The position numbers and the translations under genes are program-made. A stretch of 64,000 nucleotides of DNA from Ascarosepion bandense (lineage: Eukaryota > Mollusca > Cephalopoda > Sepiida > Sepiidae), in assembly GCA_037127315.1 (NCBI GenBank), contig JBBBDQ010001184.1, positions 1,160,001 to 1,224,000 of the forward strand. The letters run 5' to 3'. Below, in pieces: positions 10,277-20,639 of the stretch (the first letter of the stretch is position 1; each line of letters opens with the position of its first letter). The notes below the pieces were generated by a model. That model worked only from the letters and a program-made list of their open reading frames with translations. It ran no database searches and was not told the DNA's origin.

Positions 10277-10455
10277 GTGTATACACTGGGTATATGAGTA
10301 AAAATAGCCTCCTCTCTCAGCCGTGTGCCGATAACTGTGAGGGGGATCTCTGACTGATGCCAAATCGGTTGATTTTCGATAACGGCTGAAAACTGTCAGA
10401 TCTCTAGCCACACTGAGGAGTAGCGATACAGCGAAATATGTGGATGAAACTTATA
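10277..10455 (+). mobile_element. tRNA-derived SINE with 3' hammerhead, copy 5
   Basis: Plus-strand copy with the same block order as the others. AAAATAGCCTCCTCTCTC aligns to the family 5' end. AACTGTGAGGGGGATCTCTG is the decayed A-box region, and GACTGATGCCAAATCGGTTG leads to a B-box remnant GATTTTCGATAACGG. CTAGCCACACTGAGGAG then starts the hammerhead. It ends TGGATGAAACTTATATATA, the family 3' end with its (TA) tail. Confidence 0.7.
10408..10443 (+). ncRNA. Hammerhead motif in SINE copy 5 (stem III collapsed)
   Basis: Stem I CCACA/TGTGG is perfect (10408-10412 with 10439-10443). The core CTGAGGA (10413-10419) satisfies CUGANGA. Stem II GTAG/CAGC has one mismatch. GAAA is at 10433-10436. 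Stem III is reduced to the A-T closing pair with no loop, a precise loss of the hairpin present in copies 1 and 2. It cannot fold as a standard monomer. Confidence 0.6.
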
Positions 10456-10527
10456 TATACTTATTAGACTTAATTACAATAAAGCAGCACTAATCATTAC
10501 AGACTAAATGTCTATAATAATGTCTGT

Positions 10528-10575
<48 letters not shown>
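10528..10575. repeat. (TA)n microsatellite
   Basis: TA dinucleotide run downstream of SINE copy 5. Confidence 0.9.
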
Positions 10576-10577
<2 letters not shown>

Positions 10578-10604
10578 CATTATAATAACTACTACTTCAG
10601 TATA

Positions 10605-11280
10605 TAAAAACCTCTAGCAAAATATTTTTGCCTCCTTAATTTTATTAGCTAATGTCCTCTTAGATACAAAATTGATGTTATTAAAATTTCCTCACGACAA
10701 CGCACGAAAATTAATATTCTCAACCGCTTTTCTTCAAAGAACTTGACAGTTTGAAACAAACTCTAGTTAACACTGGCTTTCCAGAGTTTTTACTTGAACA
10801 CCATATGAAACCTTTTCTTCCTAACGTAACTAACGGCAACTAAAAACACGTCTCCGAAAACAATAACATTTTTACAAAAACAAATGCACAGTAATTACAG
10901 ATGTGGCGAATATTCATTTCGCAAGATTATCCGAACATATGCAACACCGACTAACTCAAGTAAGAAAATTATCAATTACAAAAAAATTCAAAACTGCCAA
11001 ATTCATCGTCAGTAATAATAATAATTCACCTGCAAAATGTAAACTGCAGAGAACGTGCCGTTTAAAAATTTATATGTCTTTTGAGGTACTGTGTTCCTCA
11101 ACAATCCAAACTGGTAAGCAATTACATTGATCACATAACCACAATATTGACGAGAAGTAAGACATTGCACCTTACTTAGAACAATCTCATTCAAACACAC
11201 ATCGAGATCTTCCCAGACCCATCCGGGATATACTTGCTGACAATACATATATAATAGCATTATCCACAAGCAAAACAAAG
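10605..11280 (+). pseudogene. Probable PLE RT fragment, very decayed
   Basis: The opening CCTCCTTAATTTTATTAGCTAATGTCC...TTCCTCACGA parallels the PLE piece at 11995 (CCTCCTTAATTTTATGAGTGAATGTCC...TTCCCTCACGA). The corresponding residues are LLILSNECPLD-like, as in the PLE at 14267-15390 (LLNHNSECPQ). The downstream half has no further identifiable domain. Assignment rests on the shared block only. Confidence 0.4.
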
Positions 11281-11994
11281 ATTAAAAAATAATAAGGCAT
11301 TACTCATAAAAGATAGAAAACCTACAGTTAATAACATCAACTATGGCACCGTAACAATGTGCTTACTGTGTTCGGAACCTAACATACACATGACTCTATA
11401 TATATAAACTTTAAACGTATTTATTTAAAAGTAAAATAAAATTCATTCTTGATAATGACTAAATGTATAGCTGATAGGGCTCGAAAATACAAAAAATAAT
11501 TCTCATATAATCTGTGTTCTGAAAAGAAACGTCATAAGAACTCATAAAAAATTAAGTAAAAAATTTCATAAAAACTTGTCTGCCATTTTAATGAAATCTG
11601 CATAAAAGACAGATTGTTGCCCAAATACGCAATATGTGTCTGTGTATAAGTATGTTTCTGTGCATACGTGTGTGTGTCTGTGTGTTTATATATGTGTATG
11701 CATGTATGTCGTTGCATGTATGTATGCAAGCGTGTATGATCGTGTGTGTTTGTGCGTCTGCTTCTGTGAGTGCGTCTGTGTGTGTTTTCACAACTCTCAT
11801 TGACAACAGCTAAGTCACTGTGTTTATACATTTTAATAATTTTATTTGCATTTGTACAAGCATTTTCTTTTGTGAACATAGAGTACGTCAAAAGTGTTCC
11901 AATTTCTATTCGACCGAGTGCTTTCGGTGAAACTATTCGGCTTTATCAAGAACATTTTTTAAACTGTATATATATATGTGTATATCTGTAGGGA
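11281..11994. other. Unassigned stretch with a degenerate TG-rich tract
   Basis: 11630-11795 is an interrupted TGTG/TATG tract; frames through it give HTHTH-type peptides and are artefacts. 11890-11960 holds a block ending CGGCTTTATCAAG that resembles one at 26945-27020. No gene seen. Confidence 0.55.
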
Positions 11995-12480
11995 CAGGAA
12001 TGTTTTTCCTCCTTAATTTTATGAGTGAATGTCCACTTTGATATAAAATAGATTCCCTAAAAATTCCCTCACGAAAGTGCAGGAGAATTCTTCCGATATT
12101 CTTCAGCAACCCGAAACAGCCGCCGGTTTATAACGGCTTCCCGAACAATCTTATAGATAACCATATTCGATTACTCCTCTCCAAAGTAAACAACAGCGGA
12201 GCGGAACGTAGAGAAAAAATATTATCAACATTTTATATAAAAATAACATACAAGTTAAATATAAGCAGAACAAATGTGCTTTTAGGACTATTATTAAGAA
12301 ATGCACAAACCCAGTCGATGATAACAATAAAAACGACCAACCTGATCGTCAACAATATCAACTTACCTTCAAGAACAAAACCACACAAGGCCAATATTAT
12401 TTATAAGTTCATATACACTTTAAAGAACTGCATTTCTGGCGAAGAAAATTCATGAATAAAAATTACACAGTCTACTTTAA
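11995..12480 (+). pseudogene. Penelope-like element fragment with start of GIY-YIG domain
   Basis: One frame reads through FLLNFMSECPL, PVYNGFPNNLIDNHIRLLLS and then KANIIYKFIYTLKNCISG. The N-V-Y-K-F-T-C pattern (here NIIYKFIYT) is the N-terminus of the GIY-YIG domain in this PLE type; compare NVVYQFTCSF at 15070. The order SECP, NGFPN, N..YKF is the same as at 14267-15306, so it is a second copy of that family. The nuclease core itself is lost. Confidence 0.6.
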
Positions 12481-12564
12481 AAAAATTCCCTGATCACTTT
12501 TTTTTCAGGAATATCACAAATTCTATGCAATTTTGTATGCAGACACACAAACATATACACATAC

Positions 12565-12903
12565 ATATACTTATACATATAAATGTGTTTTTATGTGTGT
12601 AATGTTCTGTTTATATATATATCCGCATAAAACCTCGTTTAGACTAATGGTTGAGAGGTCTAAGACGTGCCAGATCACATGGTAGCTTCCCTTATGTGGA
12701 TAGGGGTCACAGGTTTGAATCCTGCCGAATGACACACATTTTCGTATTAAAAATTTATCGTAAATCATCAGGCCAGTAGATATAAATATATAATACTGTT
12801 TAATTAAAAACAGAATATCTACTTAAATGCGAGTATCGATAAAAAAATAATGTCTAAACAAATCATTTCAAATTGCCGGTTGTTTATAACCAAGTTTCGT
12901 TAT

Positions 12904-12905
<2 letters not shown>
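12565..12905 (+). mobile_element. tRNA-derived repeat (SINE family 3) with 3' flank
   Basis: A tRNA-like segment at 12650-12730 contains TGGTTGAGAGGTCTAAGACG (A box with a Leu/Ser-type D arm) and a long variable-arm-like GATAGGGG. It ends in ACAGGTTTGAATCCTGCC (B box). It lacks a clean acceptor stem, and the same sequence recurs at 32320-32415, so it is a dispersed repeat and not a tRNA gene. The 3' flank (12740-12905) recurs inverted at 60225-60420 and in part at 32223-32290. Confidence 0.6.

Positions 12906-12941
<36 letters not shown>
12906..12941. repeat. (TA)n microsatellite
   Basis: TA dinucleotide run at the left border of the inverted-repeat-bounded PLE. Confidence 0.9.
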
Positions 12942-12944
<3 letters not shown>

Positions 12945-12959
12945 TATCGAAGTAGCAGA

Positions 12960-13320
12960 TAATTTCCTAAACATATACTGTTAAAAATAGCAGACAATGA
13001 ATGCCTATTATGTTTAATCATGAGCCGTTTTAAACATCATATTTTGGTTTTATTTTCAGGTGAAAATAAAGACAAAATTGTCCAACATTAGGGTATTTTT
13101 TAATTATGCTGGTTCTAAGATTTCGGCTAGCATGAACGATCTTCAGAGAGGTTACAGGGACATTAACATAAAGACATCCACCATCAAATATGATTTTATC
13201 TTGTGTTGACATAAAACATTGCTATGCAACGATAACAGTAACCGAATAGTAGGCGCTGTTCGTAAATTTGTAATGCGGTTTCTTTGACGTCACAAAATGT
13301 TAACAGAACTATATGTCTTA
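12960..13320 (-). repeat. Left inverted terminal repeat of a Penelope-like element
   Basis: This segment is the reverse complement of 17235-17595 over about 330 bp at roughly 80% by eye. Shared blocks include CATATTTTGGTTTTATTTTCAG, AACATTAGGGTATTTTTTAATTATGCTGG, TCTAAGATTTCG, TTTTATCTTGTGTTGAC, and CGAATAG...CGTAAATTTGTAATGCGGTT. The enclosed coding part is a PLE (14267-15390). PLEs are known to carry terminal repeats in direct or inverted orientation, so these are best read as inverted pLTRs. On the minus strand it carries CTGAAGA...GAAA spaced as in a decayed hammerhead. Confidence 0.75.
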
Positions 13321-14266
13321 TAGATTACAAATCCTATATCATCCATCAACCAGCTAAAAAGACACAGAATAAATTTCGCAACTGCAAAATCAAATTCAGA
13401 CTACTACAACATTTAGGAAAAACCCAAAGTAAAATGGCACACCCACAAAAGTGGATTCAAACAACAAAAAGCTTTTCTTTTTCACAAGTCAGTGTGAAAA
13501 GCGAAATCCTAGATCCTGACTGGTTGACAAATCCAGAAATTTAAAATATGTCAGCGAAACGCTTTTTTACAGCTAAAGAAAAAAAATCGTCCTGGGAGCC
13601 ACCCACTTGACTGGAATTCAAAATTTAAGGAAGTCACTGACCGGTCAAAGTTAGTCAGTCAGGGGTCAGTGAAAGATAGCAGTCGGTAGATCCGTCAGAT
13701 CATTCAGGATCAGCCAAGCCTGTCAGATCAGTCAGGAGAGACGGTCAGCCAAGCCAGTCAAGCCCGAAAGGCGCAGTGCCAGATACGCGCAGTCCGATAG
13801 GCGCCGACATCAAAGAGACCACTGCTGACAAACAAATCTGTCGCCGACTCAATCGCTACGAATGAGAAGAAAAACGAGTGTAACAAGATACTTTCAACGG
13901 CTGTAAAACCTTTCACATCTCTCATCAACTAGAAAGGAGGAGTACAACAGACTACCTGAGTTAACTAGATGGATTCATCTTTTTACACACATATTCTACC
14001 AATTACTACTATCTCCATTTGACTCACTATCTCTCCCTTCGGGAATTCTAATTCACACTCCTTCAACGTAATTTAAGAAACTTTCCTTTTCCACCTTCTT
14101 AGCGGCTGACACATAAAAAGAAAAAAAATTGTGCTAATACTCTGTTTAATTACAGACCCAAAACAGACATTTCTATATTCAACCATCATTCGCTCAAATC
14201 CAGCAGACACTTTTATATTCAACCAACGTTCACTCAAATCCAAAAAAACTCTTTTTTATTAAGCAA
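13321..14266 (+). other. 5' region of the PLE, GTCAG-rich segment, no domain seen
   Basis: An 86-residue open frame (13284-13544) has no recognised domain. 13620-13830 is richer in GC and repeats GTCAG/GGTCAG/CCAAGCC motifs irregularly. 13980-14260 has a duplicated phrase TTCTATATTCAACCA...TCACTCAAATCCA. The RT N-terminal half is not recognisable. Confidence 0.5.
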
Positions 14267-15390
14267 ATGATACAAAGAATTGTAAAAATTGTTTATACTA
14301 TATATATGTTGTCAAATACAATATTTTCATATTTTATACAATATTTCTTATTGCGTTGTCTTTTCTTGAAATGTGTGCTGTTTTTTGTGGACCGGATATC
14401 CCGCATTAAAATCTCCCTTTTTAATCCGGGGTTTTCTGGAACACCACAGTCTAAATGCAATATAATATGCTGTGAGAAGATTGAAATGTCCTTTTATACA
14501 CAACTTAAAAACAAGTTTCAAAGACTACCCGTCCTTAAATTTATATTAGAATTTAACATTAATAATAAAACTCCATTCCATGATGTATTTATTGATTCTA
14601 GCACACATAGATTTACTCCTTCTCTATATAAAAAATCAACTAGCATAAACTCGTGTCTTCTTAATCATAATAGTGAATGCCCTCAATGATATAAGTTAGC
14701 TGTTATAGAAAACGTAATTCAACGCACAAAAATGCTATCTTCTTCCAAATCCATATTCTATAAAGAATTATACAACATTTAACAAACACTTTTTATCAAT
14801 GGATTTCCTAACTCCGTCAATGATCAACAAATTAAAATGTAATTCAATAAACTTAATAATACCTCTAACAATATTGATAATATTAATAATAATAGTTTAC
14901 GTCAAAATAAATATAAAACTCTTAAATTATACTATTGAACCAAATGCATAATAATTACAAACATGATGAAACAACATAAATGTTAAACCAATAAATAATA
15001 ATGATAATCAAATTAAAACATGGAACTAATAACCCTACAACCAAACAACTAAATCCTCTACAGAAAACTAATGTAGTGTATCAATTTACATGTTCGTTCA
15101 GAGATGGTCTGGTACTAATACAAAAAAAAAACTTTACATGTATCGGTTTTACTACAACCACGCTCTCCCATAGACTTACCTCTCACCGTTGTGATCAGAG
15201 TTCAATTAACCAGCATTTCTTAGAAAAACATGGCCATGTAGGTAATATTAGACAGATTTTAGTCGATGACACAATAATATTCACTTATACACACACAGTA
15301 AAATGAAGCTTCAGATATTGAAGGCCATCTATATTAAATCAAAACAACCCACATTTAATAAAATCACATTTTAATCTGGTCAGAACACAT
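14267..15390 (+). pseudogene. Penelope-like element RT C-terminus plus GIY-YIG endonuclease
   Basis: The first frame (14267-14689) ends HDVFIDSSTHRFTPSLYKKS and CLLNHNSECPQ, the FLD..I......T..YRKPTN..S.LN..S.CP pattern after the RT thumb in PLEs. It continues after a stop as NVIQRTKMLSSSKSIFYKEL and FINGFPNSVNDQQIKM. The second frame (15001-15306) holds NVVYQFTCSF, then FTCIGFTTTTLSHRLTSHR and SSINQHFLEKH, a GIY-YIG nuclease domain with the Y/C-I-G-x-T...R..H core. The glycine-tyrosine part of the name motif is changed to VVYQF. The end (SDIEGHLY) is lost at 15390, where an RTE tail is inserted. Stops between the two domains make it a pseudogene. Confidence 0.85.
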
Positions 15391-17234
15391 TCTTCTTCTT
15401 CTATGTGCCCTGTTCCTTCAGGACGTAGGCGAACATGGTTCTCCACGTCTCCCTATCCCTTGTAGCTCTTAGTATGTTTGCTCCTGTTACAACTCGTAAC
15501 CCCCGTTCCGTCATCCACCTGATCAGACCCTGCAAATATGTTATCCGCTGCCTTCCTCTGTCTCTTTTTTCTTCTATCTGGCCTGTCAGTATCAGGTTCT
15601 CCAAGCTCTCCTTCCTTGCATGTCCCAGGAACTTCAGTTGTCTCTTCCTGATTCTCAGTATTAATTTCCTTTTTGTTGCCATTCTTTCCAACGCCTCATC
15701 GTTGCTTGCATGATCTGTCCATGATATCCGCAGCATCCTTCAGCAGAACCACATTTCCGCTGCTTCAAGTTTTGTCCTCATTTTCGATGATATTGTCCAG
15801 CATTCACTGCCGTATTGAAGAACTGACATCACATAGCAATCCAGCACTCTTTTCTTTGTTTCTAGTGAAATTTTCCTGAGTGTTAGTACTTTACTCAGCT
15901 TCTGGAATGCGTCCTTTGCCATGCCAATTCGCCTTCGGATCTCTGTGTCACACTTTCCATCTCCTGTTCCAACACTTCCTAGGTATTTATATTTTTGTAC
16001 TTGCTAGATTCTGATATTATCCCCCACCTGTATTTGGCATTTTGAGTTGCACCTGTTGCTGATGACCATGCATTCAGTTTTCTTAAAGTTTATTTGTAGT
16101 CCTTTTTTGTTACTCTTCACCGCTACCTTCTATAGGAGGTCTTGTAATTTCCTTTTCGTGTCTGCAATCAGCACTGTATCATCTGAATACCTTATGTTGT
16201 TCAAGTTGTGGCCTCCTATAACAAATCCTGGCGTGTCATCTAATTCCCTCAAAATATTCTTGCTGTACAAGTTGAACAGATCCGGTCAAAAATACATCCT
16301 TGTCTTACGCCTCTTTCTATCTTTATAAATCTGCTGAAATCGTTACCTGTCCGTATGCAGGCAGTTTACTACCAGTAGAGATTCTTGATTACTCTTATGT
16401 CTTTCCCAAAAATGTGGAGGCTGACGAGCATCTCCATCACTTCTTTGTGTCGTATCTTGTCGAATACCTTCGCATAATAAAAATAAAGCATAGGTACAAG
16501 TCTTTCTTCATTTGTATTGCCCTTTCGGGGAGCATCCTAATCATAAATTTAGAGTTCCTTGTTCCAGTGACGAACCCGCACTGTTCCTGTCTTATCTCTG
16601 GCGTGATTCTGCTTCTCGCTCTATTCATCAGGATTCTGACAATCAGTTTAACCTGATAGTTCTGTGTAGTTTGCACTCGTTTGCACCTTGTTTCTTTGGC
16701 AGTGCTATAAATATCGAGTTGCATAGGTCGTCTGGCATTATTTCGCTATTATAAATTTCGTTTATTATGTCGGTAATTTTTTCTATGCCATATTCTTCCA
16801 GGGCTATCAGCAGCTCTATTACGACGCCGTCTGGACCAGCTGCTTTGTTTCTGTTCAGTTTGGCCATTGCAGCTTCCAGTTCGGTTTTTAATATTTCCGG
16901 TCCATCCTCCTCCTTGTGTATTTTGGTTGTCCTTTCCTGTCGCAAAGTCGATCCTTTATATACTCTTCCCATCGCTGTAGTATTTCCTCTTTATCCAGTA
17001 TGATTGTTCCATCCTTGGATTTTATGCATCCTGTTGAGGAGCAGGTGTTTGTCCTGTCAGTTCACTTATCTCTTTATGCATCTCTGCTTTATTGGTTCTG
17101 CTCAGTCTCTCTAATTCTACGCATTTGTTGTTGAGCCATTCCTCTTTAGCCTGTATGACTTTGTTCCTTATCTCCCTTTGTAGGTTCTTGTACTCTCCTC
17201 CATATCTTGGCGTTACATTACATTTAGACATATG
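15391..17234 (-). pseudogene. RTE-clade LINE, 5'-truncated, inserted in the PLE 3' end
   Basis: Read on the minus strand from 17231 downward. The linker has NKVIQAKEEWLNNKCVELER, followed by MAKLNRNKAAGPDGVVIELL and ITDIINEIYNSEIMPD (RT fingers). Next are PEIRQEQCGFVTGTRNSKFM, YSTRYDTKK, a damaged QGC/LFN region at about 16250-16330, and a YADDT-equivalent near 16190. The C-terminal part reads CYVMSVLQYGSECWTISSKM and then RKRQLKFLGHARKESLENLI and ETWRTMFAYVLKEQGT. The C-terminal LKFLGH...SLENLILTG.IE.KR.RGRQR pattern matches RTE/BovB-type LINEs. The 3' end is GGCACATAGAAGAAGAAGAA, the short tail typical of RTE. The endonuclease domain is absent. Confidence 0.88.
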
Positions 17235-17595
17235 GTTCTGTTAACATTTCGCTCTCACACATCATAGAACCGCATTACAAATTTACGAACTGCTATTCGG
17301 TGTCTGTTATCAATGCATAGAAATGTATTATCAATGCATAGCAATGTATTATCAATGCATAGCAATGTATTATCAATGCATAGCAATGTATTAAGTTAAC
17401 ACAAGGTAAAATCATTTTTGATAGTGGATGTCTATCTGAAGATGGTTCATGTGAGGCGAAATCTTAGAACCAGCATAATAAAAAAATACCCTAATGTTGG
17501 AAGATTTTTGCCTTTATTTTCACCTGAAATTAAAACCAAAATACTATGTTTAGAACGGAACATTATTAAACATAACTGACATTCATTTTCTGTTA
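17235..17595 (+). repeat. Right inverted terminal repeat of the PLE
   Basis: Reverse complement of 12960-13320. It starts right after the RTE truncation point with TATGGTTCTGTTAACATTTCG and ends near CATAACTGACATTCATTTTC. It carries CTGAAGATGG...GGCGAAATC at 17450-17485, a hammerhead-core-like string. It differs from the left arm by a four-copy 21-bp tandem. Confidence 0.75.
17311..17397. repeat. 21-bp tandem repeat, four copies
   Basis: TTATCAATGCATAGCAATGTA is repeated four times with one substitution (GAAATG in the first). The left arm of the inverted repeat has only one unit (13218-13240), so the array expanded after or during duplication of the arm. Confidence 0.9.
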
Positions 17596-17603
17596 TATTT
17601 AGT

Positions 17604-17626
17604 AATATATATATATATATATATAT

Positions 17627-17661
<35 letters not shown>

Positions 17662-17662
17662 C
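17604..17662. repeat. (TA)n-(GATA)n compound microsatellite
   Basis: TA run followed by about eight GATA units. Confidence 0.95.
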
Positions 17663-18514
17663 TATCGCACATTAAGTCCGGATATATAGCATAGCGCTCG
17701 ATATATTACAGAGCTATATTTATGAGGAATTAATAGATTTTATTTATAAATTGTAAGAGCCTAAAAGTAATATGAATGTGTTCCTCATTGCTGTTAGGGT
17801 TGTTGTTTGAATGAATTTAAAACAAAGCCACTTTTAAATAATAACTTTCAATGCGGGCTTGGGGATTTGACTAAAAAATATTTCCTGTTTCAATGTCTTT
17901 CATTCAACTTTTAAATGTACTCGGCTAAAGCGTAGTCGAGTGCAATTCCCTCGCATTGTCAAGGCCTTTTCAATGGTAATATTATTTCTCTTCTCGTTCA
18001 TGTTCCTTTCTTTTTCCACATCTGCCTCTTTTTTATTTTCATGCATAAGCGATTACTGATAGTTGTTTAACTAGCTGACACTTACAAGAACGAATATTGT
18101 CATAGTTTTTAAATGATCGTATACCTTCGATCGCACTTACTGAATCAGGAATTGTAGATCCAATCAGCAGAAAGAATAAATCATGATTACTGTGTTGGCT
18201 TTATCAAACAGTAATCAGGTGGCAAAAAGAAGCTGCCGAATCATTTAGATCATGAAACGCAACTAAAAAGAAGTTGAAAGACATTTTTTAATAAAAAATA
18301 AATAATACTTCGCATTTCTTCCTCTTACAAAAACGAATAAAACACGATAAAAATGATTATGTAATAAATACTTGTTCTTTCAATCATCCAACATGGAAGA
18401 TGATTTTGCTTAATGTTAATCATACAATTCATACAACAAATTTTGTAAAGCAAGTATTTCATACCCTTGAAAAATAATAAATATGGAAATGACGATGAAA
18501 ATTCAACTGGAAAT
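17663..18514. other. Unassigned stretch
   Basis: AT-rich, no element or gene recognised. Confidence 0.6.
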
Positions 18515-19060
18515 TAATGCAGATTTCTTCCTGTATGTGTCTTCAGAATGTGGACGACCATGGCTCTTCACAATTTCCTGTCTTTTGCTATCACTTCTAA
18601 TCAATGTTCTGTTAACCAATAACACAAAGTTGTTAGGTTGGTTATCTCTTATTTTGTTATGTCTCGCTTGTCTTCATTATATCATGTGAATGTCGAATTC
18701 GCCAAGCCCTCTTTCTTCCCAAGAAATTTCAATCGTCACTTTCTGGTTCTAAACATAAGTATTTTTTTCATGTTTTCTCACATATCCTCATAGTGATATT
18801 TCAGTTCACGGTATTCTCACTATCCTTCAGTAGAACCACAGTTATGTTTTCTTAAGTCTCTTCTTCACCTTTGAAGGGTAGTTAGCGCCATATAAGATTG
18901 ATAATGTTACGTAATAGTTTAGTACTCTTTTCTTTAATTCAAAAGATTTCGCTATTCTGATTCATATTTAAAATTCTATGTTGCGTTACCTGCTTTATGT
19001 TAAATCACTTCCAAGATATTTAAATTGTTGTAGATTCTTAGTTAAAGATTAGTATCTTAT
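18515..19060 (-). pseudogene. Old RTE LINE 3' fragment
   Basis: On the plus strand it reads as a decayed copy of 15420-16000. Shared phrases are CCTTCAGTAGAACCACAGTTATG (15736: CCTTCAGCAGAACCACATTTCCG), TAGTACTCTTTTCTTTAATTC (15848: CAGCACTCTTTTCTTTGTTTC) and CACTTCCAAGATATTTAAATTG (15975: CACTTCCTAGGTATTTATATTT). No frame survives. The 68-residue open frame at 18483-18689 on the other strand is antisense to it. Confidence 0.6.
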
Positions 19061-19659
19061 GGGTGACAAAAACACAAAGACGTCGATATAAATAATAACT
19101 GTTCAAATCTACCGTATCGATGAGAAAATTATTATTAAAACCATCCATATATATTGTACAAAACCTTTATTTAAACTCTTTAATATTATAAAATGCTATA
19201 ATTGTAAATAATGAGCTGTTCTAGTTTTATAATAAAACCAAGAATTAATTGAGCCAATAATCAAATATACGTAATTATTTTACGATTGAGTGATTGATTG
19301 ATTAGTTTTTATGGCTTTGTGAGTTATTTTTAAAAAAATCTATTTTGAAACTATTTTTTCCTGAGAATTATAATGATTTTTCTAGGCGCAATTCTTACTA
19401 TTTAACTCATAGTTGGGGTGAGGAGATATACTTCCCTTGCTATAAAAACGGAATATATTATGAATAATAATAATGAGTCGAATCTGCTAATAAATTATTT
19501 CTTTTTGCGTCAATTTTTTTACTGTTTCTTTATTTGTTGAAAAACCATAATAACTTATAATTTTAGTTGTATAAATACAAATCACAGATGACAAATGCAT
19601 AAAATATAACCAAATACAATAGCAACATATATAAGTATATACATTTAAACGAAGCTACT
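19061..19659. other. Mostly unassigned; short SINE family 2 piece
   Basis: 19395-19450 contains TATTTAACTCATAGTTGGGG followed by AGGAGATATA, the minus-strand form of the SINE family 2 block (compare 54565-54600). The rest is AT-rich and unrecognised. Confidence 0.5.
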
Positions 19660-20029
19660 TCATTTTAACCACCATAGACAATCTTCCCTACCCGACATCA
19701 GCATGGATCGGGGTCTAGTCTCCTTGAGAGCAACACACTGCATCTCTTCAGCCCCACTCACTCAGCTGACCTTAAGTGGAAGGACTACATTGAATTAATA
19801 GCTAAATCTACTGTTAATAAGGCCGGGTCTCTGTGTCGGGACAGAAGGTTTTTTTCTCTTTTGAATCGATCATGCACATATTTATCAACTAACATTTAAT
19901 ATCCGGCCGTTATATGAATACTGCTGTCATATCTGGTCGGGCACCCCTGCGGTTCACCTTGGGTTTCTCGCCACGATCCAAAGAAGAATCTGCAGTAAGG
20001 TCGATCCAGACCTGGTAGCTCGACTCCAG

Positions 20030-20078
<49 letters not shown>

Positions 20079-20472
20079 CAAACACTTTTACGGATTCTGC
20101 TCCGACGAGCTTCTTGGTGCCCCCACTGTACTAATTTTCCCGAGCTACTAGACCAGTGAAACAGTCGAGTTTAGCCACAATTTCTATACCCTCAGCTTCT
20201 TTTCTCACACTTCCCACCTGAGGAACTGCCTTCTTTTATTTTTGTTTTCCTAAAAGCTACAATCTCCAAGAGTTTAAATGCAACGTCAACTTCCATCTCT
20301 TAACTCTTTGACTTCCATTTTTCTTCTCACTTTACAATATCCTCTCACGCAGCTCTCATCACACCAATGTGTCCTTCTCTTACCCATTCCTCTCTCTCAA
20401 TTCACTATTGTATTATGCACCCCCTGCATAACACTGACAGTACTGCTTTGCTTAGGGTGAGACCATTATAAT
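19660..20472 (+). pseudogene. CR1/L2-like LINE 3' fragment with internal (CT)n
   Basis: Reads SADLKWKDYIELIAKST, GSLCRDRRFF and LLSYLVGHPCGSPWVSRHDP (family: ISGQ.LLHSTLRFSTKSK..). A microsatellite follows, then FDKHFYGFCSDELLGAPT and FSHTSHLRN. The tail GCTTTGCTTAGGGTGAGACCATTATAATA matches the family terminus. It lacks motif C and everything upstream. Confidence 0.75.
20030..20074. repeat. (CT)n microsatellite inside the LINE
   Basis: About 22 CT units replace the coding sequence between the STPAS and FDKHF parts of the LINE, so it expanded inside a dead copy. Confidence 0.9.
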
Positions 20473-20639
20473 ATATATATATATACATGTGTGTGTGTGT
20501 GTAAAATACCTCATATATTAGTTTCGCTTGTATCTAAGCATCGGAATCGTCACCGTTTCTCGTTATTCTTACCTCTTTTCTTCCCTTTTGGTTGCAGTGG
20601 CCGAGATGGCTATGAAGGGCACAGGTGTGTGGTTGATGG

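Noticed and set aside
12650..12730. Functional tRNA-Leu or tRNA-Ser gene
   Set aside because: The D-arm and B box are recognisable, but no acceptor stem closes and the same sequence recurs inside a repeat at 32320-32415.
17311..17397. CRISPR-like array
   Set aside because: Head-to-tail 21-bp units without spacers, in animal DNA.
17450..17485. Functional hammerhead in the PLE right arm (CTGAAGATGG...GGCGAAATC)
   Set aside because: Core-like strings are present, but stems I and III cannot be drawn convincingly; kept only as a decayed motif within the arm.
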